DNA of 64,000 bases from JAQBQZ01 sp964406475 (GCA_964406475.1 CAYORS010000002.1:1-64000), one strand, 5' to 3'. Counted from the first letter of the stretch, positions 7,805-16,629 are shown. Notes: generated by a model from the sequence alone, not told the origin. Numbers and translations: made by a program.

Positions 7805-10747
7805 ATGTCACAAGAAATTTTTGATCATAAATATAGATCTCTAAATAAAGCCCAAAAGGAGGCTGTAGACACTATCTACGGACCTCTTATGGTCGTTGCG
7901 GGTCCTGGGACTGGTAAGACGACGCTTCTTACTCTTCGGATTGCAAATATTTTAAAACAAACAGACACATCTCCTGAACAGATTCTTGCTCTTACTTTTA
8001 CAGAATCAGGAGCTAAAGCAATGAAAGACAAACTTCGAGAAATCATCGGAAGTGATGCTCTTAAGGTTAATATTTTTACTTATCACTCTTTTGCCGAGCA
8101 GATACTTCGTCGATACAATGACCATTTTGCTGAATTCAATAATTTCAGATTTATAAGTGAAGATGATGCTATATCTTTATTTGAAGAGATTATCGACAAA
8201 GGGGATTTCAAAAACATCAAACCTTTTTTGAGTCCGTTTTTTCAAGTCAAAAACATTATTGGATACATCAAAGAATTAAAACGTGAATTTATAGATCCTG
8301 AGTCCCTTAAAAAACATATTGATACATATGAACAAGGATTACTCTCTGATCCAGAAAACTTTTCAACTCGTGGCAAAACAAAAGGTGAGATTAAGTCAAC
8401 CGCTCGCTCAAAATTCAATATGATAGACAAAATGAAAGAGCTCCGAGAAGTGTTTGAAGAATACGAATCTCAAAAGCTCAAAAGAAAATTTTATGACTTT
8501 GAAGATATTATCAACGAAGTGGTCAAGAAGGTATCTCAAAACGCGGATTTGCAATATGAAATAGCAGAACAATATCAATTTGTACTTGCTGACGAACATC
8601 AGGATGCAAATATGTCACAAAATCGAATACTGGATTTTTTTGGTTCTGTAGTCGATAGTCCCAATATTATGGTTGTAGGTGATGAAAAACAGGCAATATT
8701 TAGATTTCAAGGAGGCACACTTGAGAATTTCACTGGTTTCAAGGATAGATATCCAAGTGCAAAACTAGTGACACTGATCGATAATTTTAGATCACATCAA
8801 AACATTCTTGATTACTCTTTTGGTCTTATCTCAAAACGAAGTGATCTACTTATCAACAAAGAAAATCTTCTCGCCAAAGGTTTGTACGTAGGAGAAGGTA
8901 AAATCACTTTTGCAACTTTAAGTGATAGAGAGAGTGAGTGTGAGTATGTAGGAGAAAGTATCAAAAAAATTCTTTCGGAGACACAGGGAGATACTGTTGC
9001 TGTGATCTTTAGAAAAAACAAAGACAAAGAACGTATTGCTCGAGTCCTCGAGACTCTCGGTGTGGATTATATATCTCATAGCGATAATGAGCTTTTTGAA
9101 GATAGGTATGCACTTGAAATAGTCAATATGATCAAAGTTTGTTGTGACCTGTCTCTCAATCAAAATATAGTAAAACTCCTTGCAAGTAGTATCTTTAATA
9201 TTACAATCGAAAAAATACATAAGATTAATAAAGATATATACGAATCAGGTCAAAGTGCTTTTGATGTGATATCACAATCAAAAGATTTAGAAATTCAGCA
9301 TATTGTTCAGCACATAAGACACCTTGCTTCATATGCACTCAAAAACAGTCCTGTACTTTTTGTTGAAGAATTTGCCCGTACAACAGATTATTTAAAGACA
9401 TCAGATTCATCAGTTCTTGAACACAAACTTTCTATATTACGGGCATTTGCCAATATTGCTCGTCAGGTTGTGTTCAAAGAAGAGGATGCCAACATACATT
9501 CTTTGAATAATTTTATTGAAAAGGCAATTCTGTATGATATGAAAATCAGTATTCCTAAAGATTCTGATAATTCGCGTGTTGTGTTGATGACTGCACACAA
9601 ATCAAAAGGGCTCGAATTTGATAATGTTTTTATCATACATATGACTCATAATGAATGGGATAAAAGTGGTGGAAAAAATTATTTTATCCCTGTAATGGAT
9701 TTGCTTGGTCTAAGCCAGGATGTGGAAGATATGGAAGATACTCGAAAGCTTCTGTATGTTGCTATGACACGTGCCAAAAAGAGTCTCACACTTACTTTTC
9801 CAAAGTATGGCATAGATGGAAAAGAAGAAAGCTTATCCGGGTTTGTCGATGAAATCGATACAACACTTCTTACACCTATCGTGATTGATAAAAAATCTTC
9901 GCTGCATTTTTTGCAGGATTCTGTGTCAAAAGAAAAAATACAGTTTTATAAAGATCTATTCTTGTCGCAATCGTTTTCTGTCACAGCATTCAATAACTAT
10001 CTTGATTGTCCTAATAAGTTTTTGTTCAACAACCTTTTAAGGTTTCCTTTCTCACTCAACATAAGTCTTGAAGTAGGAAATGCTGTGCATGAGTCACTTG
10101 AAGAATATCACAATCTTATTCTTCGCAAAAAAGAACATACAAAAGAAATCTTGTTTGCACTCTTTGAAAAAAACCTCGACAAAAAATCAATTAGGGAAAA
10201 AGAAAAACAAAAAATAAAAAAAGACTACAAACAAAGCATTTTTGATTTTGTGGAACGCGGGGATTTGGGAGATACTACGCTGTTAAAAGCAGAATTTAGA
10301 CTTGAATATGATTATGAGTTCGAATATCAAAACCAAAAACACAATATTTTTATAAAAGGTTCTGTGGATAGGGTAGACAGAATAGGAGAAGAATATCGAG
10401 TTATCGATTTTAAAACAGGCAAACCAAAATCAGAAAACGTTGTGAGGGGGCTCACACAAGATTCAGACGGCAATTACCTTCGGCAGATTATTTTTTATAA
10501 AATGATTATGGAAATGATGGATAAGAATATGAATGTGTCTACCGGCGAGATTAATTTTATTCTAAATGATGATAAAGGGGAAAGGGTCTTTTATGATTTT
10601 GCTCTTACGTCTGATATGGTCTCAAATCTCCAGAAAGAAATGAATGGGGTGTTGTGTGAGATTGTAAGTGGTGAGTTCTTGATTAAAGGATGTTACAAAG
10701 AAGATTGTGAATTTTGTTCCCTTCGCAAGAGCTTAAATGTTATCTAA
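7805..10747 (+). CDS. UvrD/AddA-like helicase fused to a RecB-type (PD-(D/E)XK) nuclease
   Basis: A 980-residue superfamily-1 helicase with Walker A GPGTGKTT at residues 33-40. Motif II is DEHQD (a variant of DExxD), motif III is GDEKQAIFRFQGG, and VVLMTAHKSKGLEFDNVF is motif V. The C-terminal ~250 residues are a RecB/Cas4-like nuclease: the H of NAVHESLEEYH, then the D and DxK of VDRVDRIGEEYRVIDFKTGK. One Cys before the nuclease (YLDCPNK) and three after it (CYKEDCEFC) fit an AddB/Cas4-type iron-sulphur clasp. It probably processes double-strand ends or stalled forks. The ATG at 7805 is preferred because a TATAAT lies just upstream. It ends at a bidirectional terminator. Confidence 0.88.
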   Translation: MSQEIFDHKYRSLNKAQKEAVDTIYGPLMVVAGPGTGKTTLLTLRIANILKQTDTSPEQILALTFTESGAKAMKDKLREIIGSDALKVNIFTYHSFAEQILRRYNDHFAEFNNFRFISEDDAISLFEEIIDKGDFKNIKPFLSPFFQVKNIIGYIKELKREFIDPESLKKHIDTYEQGLLSDPENFSTRGKTKGEIKSTARSKFNMIDKMKELREVFEEYESQKLKRKFYDFEDIINEVVKKVSQNADLQYEIAEQYQFVLADEHQDANMSQNRILDFFGSVVDSPNIMVVGDEKQAIFRFQGGTLENFTGFKDRYPSAKLVTLIDNFRSHQNILDYSFGLISKRSDLLINKENLLAKGLYVGEGKITFATLSDRESECEYVGESIKKILSETQGDTVAVIFRKNKDKERIARVLETLGVDYISHSDNELFEDRYALEIVNMIKVCCDLSLNQNIVKLLASSIFNITIEKIHKINKDIYESGQSAFDVISQSKDLEIQHIVQHIRHLASYALKNSPVLFVEEFARTTDYLKTSDSSVLEHKLSILRAFANIARQVVFKEEDANIHSLNNFIEKAILYDMKISIPKDSDNSRVVLMTAHKSKGLEFDNVFIIHMTHNEWDKSGGKNYFIPVMDLLGLSQDVEDMEDTRKLLYVAMTRAKKSLTLTFPKYGIDGKEESLSGFVDEIDTTLLTPIVIDKKSSLHFLQDSVSKEKIQFYKDLFLSQSFSVTAFNNYLDCPNKFLFNNLLRFPFSLNISLEVGNAVHESLEEYHNLILRKKEHTKEILFALFEKNLDKKSIREKEKQKIKKDYKQSIFDFVERGDLGDTTLLKAEFRLEYDYEFEYQNQKHNIFIKGSVDRVDRIGEEYRVIDFKTGKPKSENVVRGLTQDSDGNYLRQIIFYKMIMEMMDKNMNVSTGEINFILNDDKGERVFYDFALTSDMVSNLQKEMNGVLCEIVSGEFLIKGCYKEDCEFCSLRKSLNVI

Positions 10748-10750
10748 CTA

Positions 10751-10783
10751 AAAAAAACGCAAACTAATGTTTGCGCTTTTTGA
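10751..10783. terminator. Bidirectional terminator between helicase and dsbA-like gene
   Basis: Stem CGCAAAC / GTTTGCG (10758-10764, 10769-10775) with loop TAAT, an A-run before it and a T-run after it. It can stop both converging transcripts. Confidence 0.85.
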
Positions 10784-10796
10784 TGGTGTTTCTATT

Positions 10797-11525
10797 CTAA
10801 TTTATGACTGCTTTATCGAGAGCGTTGTTTGATGGTGTGACTTCATTTATGAGGTCAACGAATTTCCAAAATGCATCATTGCCACCAAGTTCTGCGACAC
10901 ACTCTGTTGCTTCTGCTTCTTTGGGTGATTTTGAATGAAGTTGTGAAAGGGGGAATTGACGGAAGACCCATGCGACTTTATCTTTACCATATTCTTTCAT
11001 AACCTGCTGCATTGTTGTATGGAATCTTTTGCAAAACGGACATTCAAGGTCTGAATATTCAACAACTTTGACAGGAGCATTGATATCCCCCTGTATGTGG
11101 TCTGCACTTGTAACAGGAGACATTTTTTCAAGAGATGGGTTTGCTTTTGTTTCTTTGTCAGCAAGAGCCTGGTCGATTATTTCACGAACTTTTTCGATAG
11201 GGAGGGCTCCAGAGATTGCATATTTTTTGCCTGTTGGACCAACGACAATACTCCATGGTGTCCCATTGCCTCCTGTAAGAAACGCTGCCGCGATAGAATC
11301 GTTAATTGCTTTTGTGTATTTGCCACTTGCAAGACATTTTTCAAATTTGCTACTACTGACTCCTGATTTTTTGGCTAATGCAGAGAGTGTTGATTCGAGG
11401 GTTTGTGGTTTTGGTGTTCTGTTGACCCAGAGAATTGATAGTCCAATAAAAAGACCTGCAAGAACGATTGCAACAGGCATTGCAAGTACCTTGAGTAAAT
11501 CTTTTTTGTGATGATGATGTTCCAT
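10797..11525 (-). CDS. Membrane-anchored DsbA-family oxidoreductase with circularly permuted thioredoxin-like domain
   Basis: A 242-residue disulphide oxidoreductase anchored by one N-terminal transmembrane helix (about 13-34), catalytic domain outside. The CPFC active site is C162/C165, and the cis-proline loop GNGTP is at 87-91. In ordinary DsbA/Thioredoxin_4 proteins the cis-Pro follows the CxxC by roughly 100 residues; here it precedes it. Residues 42-121 (SGVSSSKFEKCLASGKY, GALPIEKVREIIDQAL) correspond to the usual C-terminal half. Residues 138-236 (NAPVKVVEYSDLECPFC, EATECVAELGG, EVTPSNN) correspond to the usual N-terminal half. The two are joined by a polar linker (122-137). All catalytic elements remain, so it is probably active. 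It is the last gene of the hisS operon, 11 bp after the exonuclease. Confidence 0.9.
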   Translation of the reverse strand: MEHHHHKKDLLKVLAMPVAIVLAGLFIGLSILWVNRTPKPQTLESTLSALAKKSGVSSSKFEKCLASGKYTKAINDSIAAAFLTGGNGTPWSIVVGPTGKKYAISGALPIEKVREIIDQALADKETKANPSLEKMSPVTSADHIQGDINAPVKVVEYSDLECPFCKRFHTTMQQVMKEYGKDKVAWVFRQFPLSQLHSKSPKEAEATECVAELGGNDAFWKFVDLINEVTPSNNALDKAVIN

Positions 11526-11536
11526 AATTATTTTAA

Positions 11537-12112
11537 TTAAAATGGCAATGAAAAAGTCATTGCACTGTGACTAATAATTTCCCAATCTTTCGTATCTATT
11601 ATAACACTCTTCACGCTATCCCCATCTTTATATTTTAGTTTTTTGTGTTTTAGTGCATATTCATAGACATCTTTGGTTACTTTCACATCTTGAAGACAGT
11701 ATTTGCGGATACTTTCTATATCACCCTTTTTCCACCATTCAACAGCTTGAAGACCGTGTCCGCTTTTACCTATACCAAGTGTTGCTTCTGCAATATTACC
11801 AAGACCTATGCGTCTTCCAAGTGCCTTGCGAAATTCTACAAGAAGATCGAGAGATTTGATTTTTGTGAGATCGCCGTTGTAATACTTGTTCAAGAGAGGG
11901 ATGTCGAAATGATCGCCGTTGAATGTAATGAGTACATCCGCAGCCTCGAGTAGTGGCCAAAGTTTAGGTAGATCTTCTACGAGATAGCTTGAGTATTCAT
12001 CTGTCTCGTAGTCATACACTCCAACGAGAGAAATATCAAGCAGTGCAGGATCAGCTTTGCCTACATCTTCAAAAATATTTCGCGTTTCAATGTCGAATAC
12101 GATTTTTTTCAT
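11537..12112 (-). CDS. DnaQ-like 3'-5' exonuclease (RNase H-fold)
   Basis: A 191-residue stand-alone exonuclease of the YprB/family-B polymerase exonuclease type. The DEDD residues are visible. D7 and E9 in VFDIETR form Exo I, and the D in ITFNGDHFDIPLL forms Exo II. The D in YCLQDVKVTKDVYEY forms Exo III, preceded by a conserved aromatic/Cys pair. It needs two metal ions and would trim 3' ends of DNA or RNA; no polymerase domain is attached. It lies 4 bp after hisS and 11 bp before the dsbA-like gene. The operon gives no functional clue. Confidence 0.83.
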   Translation of the reverse strand: MKKIVFDIETRNIFEDVGKADPALLDISLVGVYDYETDEYSSYLVEDLPKLWPLLEAADVLITFNGDHFDIPLLNKYYNGDLTKIKSLDLLVEFRKALGRRIGLGNIAEATLGIGKSGHGLQAVEWWKKGDIESIRKYCLQDVKVTKDVYEYALKHKKLKYKDGDSVKSVIIDTKDWEIISHSAMTFSLPF

Positions 12113-12116
12113 AGAT

Positions 12117-13112
12117 TTATTTTATTTCTATATTAGAGGGAAGAAGATTGTGAGTCTCGAGGAAATCTCGCATCGTCACATCTCCCATACCAAACCCGAC
12201 AGTAGGGAGTGGTTCAACCCCAAACATCTCGAGTAGGTTATCATAGCGTCCACCGCCGAAAAGTGATCTATTGTTTGCAGGATCAGTATCGAACACTTCA
12301 AATACCATACCGGTGTAGTAGTCAAAGCCACGCATAATTGAAGATTCAAATTTTATATTTGTTATTCCTTTAGCCCTTAGCTTGTCTACCAGTTTACTTA
12401 AGTCAGATGCTTCATATATTTTTCGAGCCTCAATTTCGTCAAATGGTCGAGCGAAATATTTTTCATTTCCTTCCTTTTGATCCTCAGGAGAAAGCTTTGG
12501 TCGCCTATCAAGAAAAGACATAACTTCTTTCCATTGGTTTTGGTCTCGAAGGATCGGTTTGTACATTTCAAATATAACCCTTCTGTCATTAACTTGTATT
12601 TGAAAGTCCTCATCCTTAGCTCCAAACTCTTTCATTATATTGTATGCAAGTGTAATTATCTCTACCTCCGCATCTATTGTAGAGAAATCCTTGTTGTTAC
12701 CCATAACATCACAATTGAGTTGCCAATGTTCGCGTCGTCGGCCACGCTGTGATCGCTCATAACGGAAACAGTTGGGAATAGAAAACCATCTGAGGGGAAG
12801 CTTGAGACCCTTTCTGCGTGCAGCAACCATTCGCGCGAGTGTCGGTGTCATCTCTGGTCGCAGCGCTACTTCTCGATCACCTTTGTCGATAAAGGTGTAC
12901 ATTTGTTCATTTACGATTTCTTCGTTTCTTTCTCCCTTTGCCTTGTAAAGGTCAGCTGACTCGAGGATGGATGCTCCGTACTCAACATAGCCGAACTCTT
13001 TGGCAACTTTGCGCCACGTATCAAAAATGTAATTTTGTATCGCCATATCCTCAGGGTAGAAGTCTCGGACGCCTTTGTATGGTTCTGTACTTAGTTTTTG
13101 TTTTTCTATCAT
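12117..13112 (-). CDS. hisS: Histidyl-tRNA synthetase lacking the anticodon-binding domain
   Basis: Class II synthetase charging tRNA-His, 331 residues against about 420 for normal HisRS. Motif 1 (GVRDFYPEDMAIQNYIF), motif 2 (FRYERSQRGRRREHWQLN), the HisRS-specific loop GFDYYTGMVFEVF and motif 3 (VGFGMGDVTMRDFL) are all present. The chain then stops about 14 residues after motif 3, where the ~90-residue anticodon-binding domain should start. The next gene begins 4 bp later, so there is no room for a hidden remainder. A HisZ role is possible in principle, but no histidine biosynthesis genes are nearby and motif 2 keeps its catalytic residues. Translation probably starts leaderless (extended -10 at 13120-13128). 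Confidence 0.9.
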   Translation of the reverse strand: MIEKQKLSTEPYKGVRDFYPEDMAIQNYIFDTWRKVAKEFGYVEYGASILESADLYKAKGERNEEIVNEQMYTFIDKGDREVALRPEMTPTLARMVAARRKGLKLPLRWFSIPNCFRYERSQRGRRREHWQLNCDVMGNNKDFSTIDAEVEIITLAYNIMKEFGAKDEDFQIQVNDRRVIFEMYKPILRDQNQWKEVMSFLDRRPKLSPEDQKEGNEKYFARPFDEIEARKIYEASDLSKLVDKLRAKGITNIKFESSIMRGFDYYTGMVFEVFDTDPANNRSLFGGGRYDNLLEMFGVEPLPTVGFGMGDVTMRDFLETHNLLPSNIEIK

Positions 13113-13119
13113 AGTCTGT

Positions 13120-13128
13120 ATAGTAGCA
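13120..13128 (-). promoter_or_regulatory. Extended -10 promoter of hisS operon
   Basis: On the minus strand, TGCTACTAT (TGn extended -10) ends 7 bp before the hisS ATG, implying a leaderless or near-leaderless mRNA. Just upstream is a 20-bp palindrome, T7-ATCGAT-A7 (13129-13148), between this promoter and the divergent one. Confidence 0.6.
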
Positions 13129-13150
13129 TTTTTTTATCGATAAAAAAAGC

Positions 13151-13192
13151 TTGCTTTGTTATGTGTTTTGATTATGATTATGAGTAGGAGGT
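13151..13192 (+). promoter_or_regulatory. Promoter and strong Shine-Dalgarno of zinc-ribbon gene
   Basis: TTGCTT (13151-13156), 16-bp spacer, TATGAT (13173-13178), then a full AGGAGGT at 13186-13192, 8 bp before the ATG. Such a complete ribosome-binding site is unusual here; most genes have none. Confidence 0.65.
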
Positions 13193-13200
13193 AAATTATT

Positions 13201-13443
13201 ATGCTTACAGTTTCTTGTTCTTGTTCCCACTGCAATAGCTCATTTGAAGGTGTTCCTGGTGACAGTGTTTGTGCTGCATGTCTTCAAAAGATTAGAGAAA
13301 AGGAAAAAGAAAGGTATGTGGAGGAATGGCTCGCAAGATACCCACGCCTAGATGATGAATGCTTGAGAGCTATTTTGATGGAATTATGGGAGCTTAGAGT
13401 GAAGGTCGGCAATCTTTCGCGCCAACCTGAAATCCTGGGTTAG
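13201..13443 (+). CDS. Small zinc-ribbon protein of unknown function
   Basis: An 80-residue protein not recognised as a named family. Two CxxC knuckles, C8/C11 and C24/C27, with an extra C6, predict a bound zinc in the first 30 residues. Residues 28-75 are charged and helical (KIREKEKERYVEEWLARYP, then ILMELWELRVKV), suitable for a coiled coil or a partner-binding helix. It has its own promoter, an optimal Shine-Dalgarno and its own terminator, so it is a monocistronic and probably well-translated gene. Possible roles include RNA or protein binding; the sequence does not decide. Confidence 0.75.
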   Translation: MLTVSCSCSHCNSSFEGVPGDSVCAACLQKIREKEKERYVEEWLARYPRLDDECLRAILMELWELRVKVGNLSRQPEILG

Positions 13444-13474
13444 AAGTGTACTTCGGACACTTCTTTTTATTTTA
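13443..13474 (+). terminator. Terminator after zinc-ribbon gene (UUCG tetraloop)
   Basis: Stem GAAGTGT / ACACTTC with a C(TTCG)G cap and one bulged A, followed by TTTTTATTTT. It separates this gene from truB. Confidence 0.85.
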
Positions 13475-13477
13475 GTC

Positions 13478-14230
13478 ATGAAAATAAGTACTTATAAACA
13501 ATTAGGTGAAACACCACTCGAAGCTCTCGAAAGAATAAGGGTGGAAAGAGCGATACCTATAAATGTGCCTATGACATATGCAGGGCGACTCGATCCTATG
13601 GCAGAGGGGCTACTTTTGATATTGGTGGGAGAGGAATGTAAGAACAAGGACGATTATCTAGGACTCGATAAAGAGTATGAAGTGGAAGTGTTGTTTGGAT
13701 TTGAGACGGATACAGGAGACACACTAGGGAAAGTCAAAGATCAAAAGTCAGAAGTCAAAACTGAAATTCAAAAATCAAAAATAGAAGAAATTCTAAAAAC
13801 ATTCATTGGAAAATCTGTCCAGGAGTACCCCGCATACTCGTCAAAGACCGCAAATGGGGTACAACTTCATACACTTGCGAATAAAGGTGAATTGCCAGAC
13901 AAAATGCCAACAAGGGAAGTTGAGATATATAGTATAGATATATTAGAGGAGAGAGAAATAAGTTCAAAGATTCTGCTTAAAGAAATAAAAGCAAGAGTGA
14001 AGAAAGTGAATGGGGATTTTAGACAAAAAGAAATTATTGAACTATGGGATAAGAATCTCAAAGACAAAAAAGACAGTTTTAAAATAATAAAAATAAAAGT
14101 GAAGTGTTCAAGTGGGACGTATATGCGTTCACTTGCACACAATCTTGGTAGTACCCTAGGAGTTCCTGCTCTTGCATATTCAATAAAGCGAACAAAGATT
14201 GGTGAATCTTTTGAGAGATGTAATATATAA
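13478..14230 (+). CDS. truB: tRNA pseudouridine-55 synthase
   Basis: Makes pseudouridine 55 in the T-loop of tRNAs. The catalytic aspartate is D39 in TYAGRLDPMAEGLL. Other family blocks are the YEVEVLFGFETDTGDTLG stretch, the VQEYPAYSSKTANGVQLHTLA substrate-binding region and the C-terminal VKCSSGTYMRSLAHNLG motif. At 250 residues it has the core catalytic domain but no C-terminal PUA domain, a common reduction. The usual N-terminal KPxGxTSH block is reduced to YKQLGETPLEALERI. It starts directly after the preceding terminator, with a weak -10 (TATTTA) 3 bp before the ATG. Confidence 0.92.
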   Translation: MKISTYKQLGETPLEALERIRVERAIPINVPMTYAGRLDPMAEGLLLILVGEECKNKDDYLGLDKEYEVEVLFGFETDTGDTLGKVKDQKSEVKTEIQKSKIEEILKTFIGKSVQEYPAYSSKTANGVQLHTLANKGELPDKMPTREVEIYSIDILEEREISSKILLKEIKARVKKVNGDFRQKEIIELWDKNLKDKKDSFKIIKIKVKCSSGTYMRSLAHNLGSTLGVPALAYSIKRTKIGESFERCNI

Positions 14231-14281
14231 CAAAATCATAAATTGTCAATAAAATTTGATGTCATAATATGATTGTATATA

Positions 14282-14290
14282 TGCTACAAT
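14282..14290 (+). promoter_or_regulatory. Extended -10 promoter of proS-mre operon
   Basis: TGCTACAAT (extended -10) ends 6 bp before the ATG at 14297, again predicting a leaderless transcript and supporting that start over the ATG 24 bp upstream. Confidence 0.6.
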
Positions 14291-14296
14291 CTACCT

Positions 14297-15574
14297 ATGC
14301 GACAAACACACATTTTTACCAAAACCCGTTTTGAGGCACCAAAAGATGAGGTGTCCAAAAACGCCGAGATTCTTATTCGTGCTGGGTTTATTTACAAAAA
14401 CTTTGCTGGAGTGTATTCGTCATTGCTGTTAGGGCTCCGTGTGATGAAAAAAATAGAAAATATAGTACGAGAAGAAATGAACAGAATCGGAGGTCAAGAG
14501 ATTTATCTTGCATCGCTTCAAGACAAAAAACTATGGGAAAAAACAAACCGATGGGATGATGCTGTAGTGGATAATTGGTTTAAGACAAAACTCAAAAATG
14601 ATACAGAGCTTGGGCTTGGGTTTACTCATGAAGAACCTTTGACTCAACTAATGAAAGATCATATCAGATCTTATAAAGATCTTCCTGTGTATGCATATCA
14701 GTTCCAGACAAAGTTTCGAAATGAAACACGGGCAAAGAGTGGGATTCTTCGAGGGCGAGAGTTTCTTATGAAAGATCTGTATTCTTTTTCAAAAAATGAA
14801 GAGGAGCATAATGCATTTTATCGTAAAGCAACACAAGCTTACATGAATATCTTTGATCGTGTGGGGTTAGGTGGAAAAACTTACCTCACATTTGCATCGG
14901 GTGGAGTGTTTGCAAAATATTCGCATGAATTTCAAACTGAGACAGAAGCGGGTGAAGATATAATTTATGCTAATAAAGATACATCACTCATGAAGTCTGC
15001 TGTCAAAGGTTCTGCAGTGAATAAAGAAGTTTACAATGATGAGGTCTTAAAAGAGCTTGGATACCATAAAGAAGATTTGATTGAGAAAAAAACAGTCGAA
15101 GTCGGAAACATCTTTACTCTCGGGACTCGTTTCTCAGAGCCTTTGGGGCTTGCTTATGTTGATGAGAATGGCGAATCAAAGCCAGTTTTTATGGGATCAT
15201 ATGGTATTGGTATAGGACGCCTTATGGGAACTATCGTTGAAGTATTGGGCAAAGACAAAGAAATGATTTGGCCTCTCACTGTATCGCCTTTTGCCGTTCA
15301 TATTATTGATTTGTCGCAAGGGGATGAAAGTATCAAAAAAGCATCCAATGAATTATATGAACGACTCGAAAAAGAAAACATCGAAACACTTCTGGATGAT
15401 CGTGATATACGTGCAGGAGAAAAATTCGGTGATGCTGATTTGATTGGAATTCCATATCGTGTTACCGTTGGTAAAAAATCGATTGAGCAAGGAGGATATG
15501 AATTTAAAAACCGTATAACAGGAGAGGTGAATATAAAGAATATTGAGGAGATAATTAAGATTTTAAGACAATGA
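14297..15574 (+). CDS. proS: Prolyl-tRNA synthetase, short form without editing insertion
   Basis: Class II synthetase for tRNA-Pro, 425 residues from the preferred ATG. Motif 1, motif 2 (FRNETRAKSGILRGREFLMKD) and motif 3 (GSYGIGIGRLMG) are present. A C-terminal anticodon-binding domain follows (HIIDLSQGDESIKKASNELYERLEKE to the end). The ~180-residue INS editing domain found between motifs 2 and 3 in E. coli ProRS (572 residues) is missing, as in the alphaproteobacterial/mitochondrial-like short type. Mischarged Ala-tRNA-Pro would then have to be cleared in trans or tolerated. Its last codons overlap the mreB start by 4 bp, so it heads the elongasome operon. Confidence 0.93.
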   Translation: MRQTHIFTKTRFEAPKDEVSKNAEILIRAGFIYKNFAGVYSSLLLGLRVMKKIENIVREEMNRIGGQEIYLASLQDKKLWEKTNRWDDAVVDNWFKTKLKNDTELGLGFTHEEPLTQLMKDHIRSYKDLPVYAYQFQTKFRNETRAKSGILRGREFLMKDLYSFSKNEEEHNAFYRKATQAYMNIFDRVGLGGKTYLTFASGGVFAKYSHEFQTETEAGEDIIYANKDTSLMKSAVKGSAVNKEVYNDEVLKELGYHKEDLIEKKTVEVGNIFTLGTRFSEPLGLAYVDENGESKPVFMGSYGIGIGRLMGTIVEVLGKDKEMIWPLTVSPFAVHIIDLSQGDESIKKASNELYERLEKENIETLLDDRDIRAGEKFGDADLIGIPYRVTVGKKSIEQGGYEFKNRITGEVNIKNIEEIIKILRQ

Positions 15575-16629
15575 AATTTTTAGACAAAATCAAACAGGCT
15601 TTTTCAAACGATATTGGAATCGATCTTGGTACTGCAAATACGTTGGTACATTTGGAAGGGAAAGGGATTGTGGTCAATGAGCCTTCTGTTGTGGCTGTCA
15701 ATACAAAAACAGGACAAGTGGTGGCTGTGGGGAGCCAGGCAAAAGAAATGCTCGGCAAAACACCAGGACACATTACTGCAGTGCGTCCTCTTGTTGATGG
15801 GGTGATATCAGATTTTGAGGTGACAGAAGAGATGATGTCGTATTTGATTGGTCGTGCAGAAGGAGAGCAAAAAAAAATGTTAGGACCTCGCGTGGTGATA
15901 GGTGTACCGTCAGGGATTACAAACGTAGAAAGGCGAGCTGTGCGTGACGCAACCATAAATGCAGGTGCTCGAGAGGTTTATATTGTTGAAGAGCCTATGG
16001 CGGCTGCAATAGGAATTGGAATACCAATTCAAGATCCAACAGGTAATATGATTGTTGATATTGGAGGTGGCACAACAGATATCGCCATTATTTCACTTGG
16101 AGGTATTGTGCATTCTCGCAATATCAAAATCGCAGGAGACAAACTCAACAATGATATTGTTCTTTTCTTAAAAAATGAATTAAAAATTCTTGTGGGCGAT
16201 AAGACAGCGGAAGATATTAAGATCAACCTCGGTAATGTTCTTATAAGTGATACTCCACATGAAATGACAATTAGGGGCCGTGATTTGATTACTGGTTTGC
16301 CACGAGAGGTAGTTGTGACAGAAGCTGATGTACGAGAAGCTATTGCTAATTCAATTGATGTTCTTATTGAATCAATTAAAGAAGTAATTGAAATAACTCC
16401 TCCAGAAGTTGTGGCTGATATTATGCATCGAGGTCTTCATCTTGTGGGAGGAGGAGCTTTATTGCGAGGTATACCTGAACTTTTAAATGAAGTCCTCAAA
16501 ATCCCTGTTCATGTGGCAGATGATCCATTGACTGCTGTTGTGAGGGGGACAGGAATAATCCTTGGTGATATTGAAGGTTTTGGTGACGCACTAATAAAAA
16601 ACGAAGATGAACTACCGTTTTCAGCATAA
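15571..16629 (+). CDS. mreB: Rod-shape-determining actin homologue
   Basis: Bacterial actin guiding lateral wall synthesis, 352 residues. Phosphate 1 motif is GIDLGTANTLVH near the N-terminus; phosphate 2 is VDIGGGTTDIAIISLGG at about residue 160; the adenosine motif is HLVGGGALLRGIPELL near 290. The N-terminus (FLDKIKQAFSNDIG) is an amphipathic membrane-binding lead. It overlaps proS by 4 bp and mreC by 23 bp, indicating translational coupling. Its presence suggests an elongated cell or at least a directed wall-growth zone. Confidence 0.97.
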   Translation: MKFLDKIKQAFSNDIGIDLGTANTLVHLEGKGIVVNEPSVVAVNTKTGQVVAVGSQAKEMLGKTPGHITAVRPLVDGVISDFEVTEEMMSYLIGRAEGEQKKMLGPRVVIGVPSGITNVERRAVRDATINAGAREVYIVEEPMAAAIGIGIPIQDPTGNMIVDIGGGTTDIAIISLGGIVHSRNIKIAGDKLNNDIVLFLKNELKILVGDKTAEDIKINLGNVLISDTPHEMTIRGRDLITGLPREVVVTEADVREAIANSIDVLIESIKEVIEITPPEVVADIMHRGLHLVGGGALLRGIPELLNEVLKIPVHVADDPLTAVVRGTGIILGDIEGFGDALIKNEDELPFSA

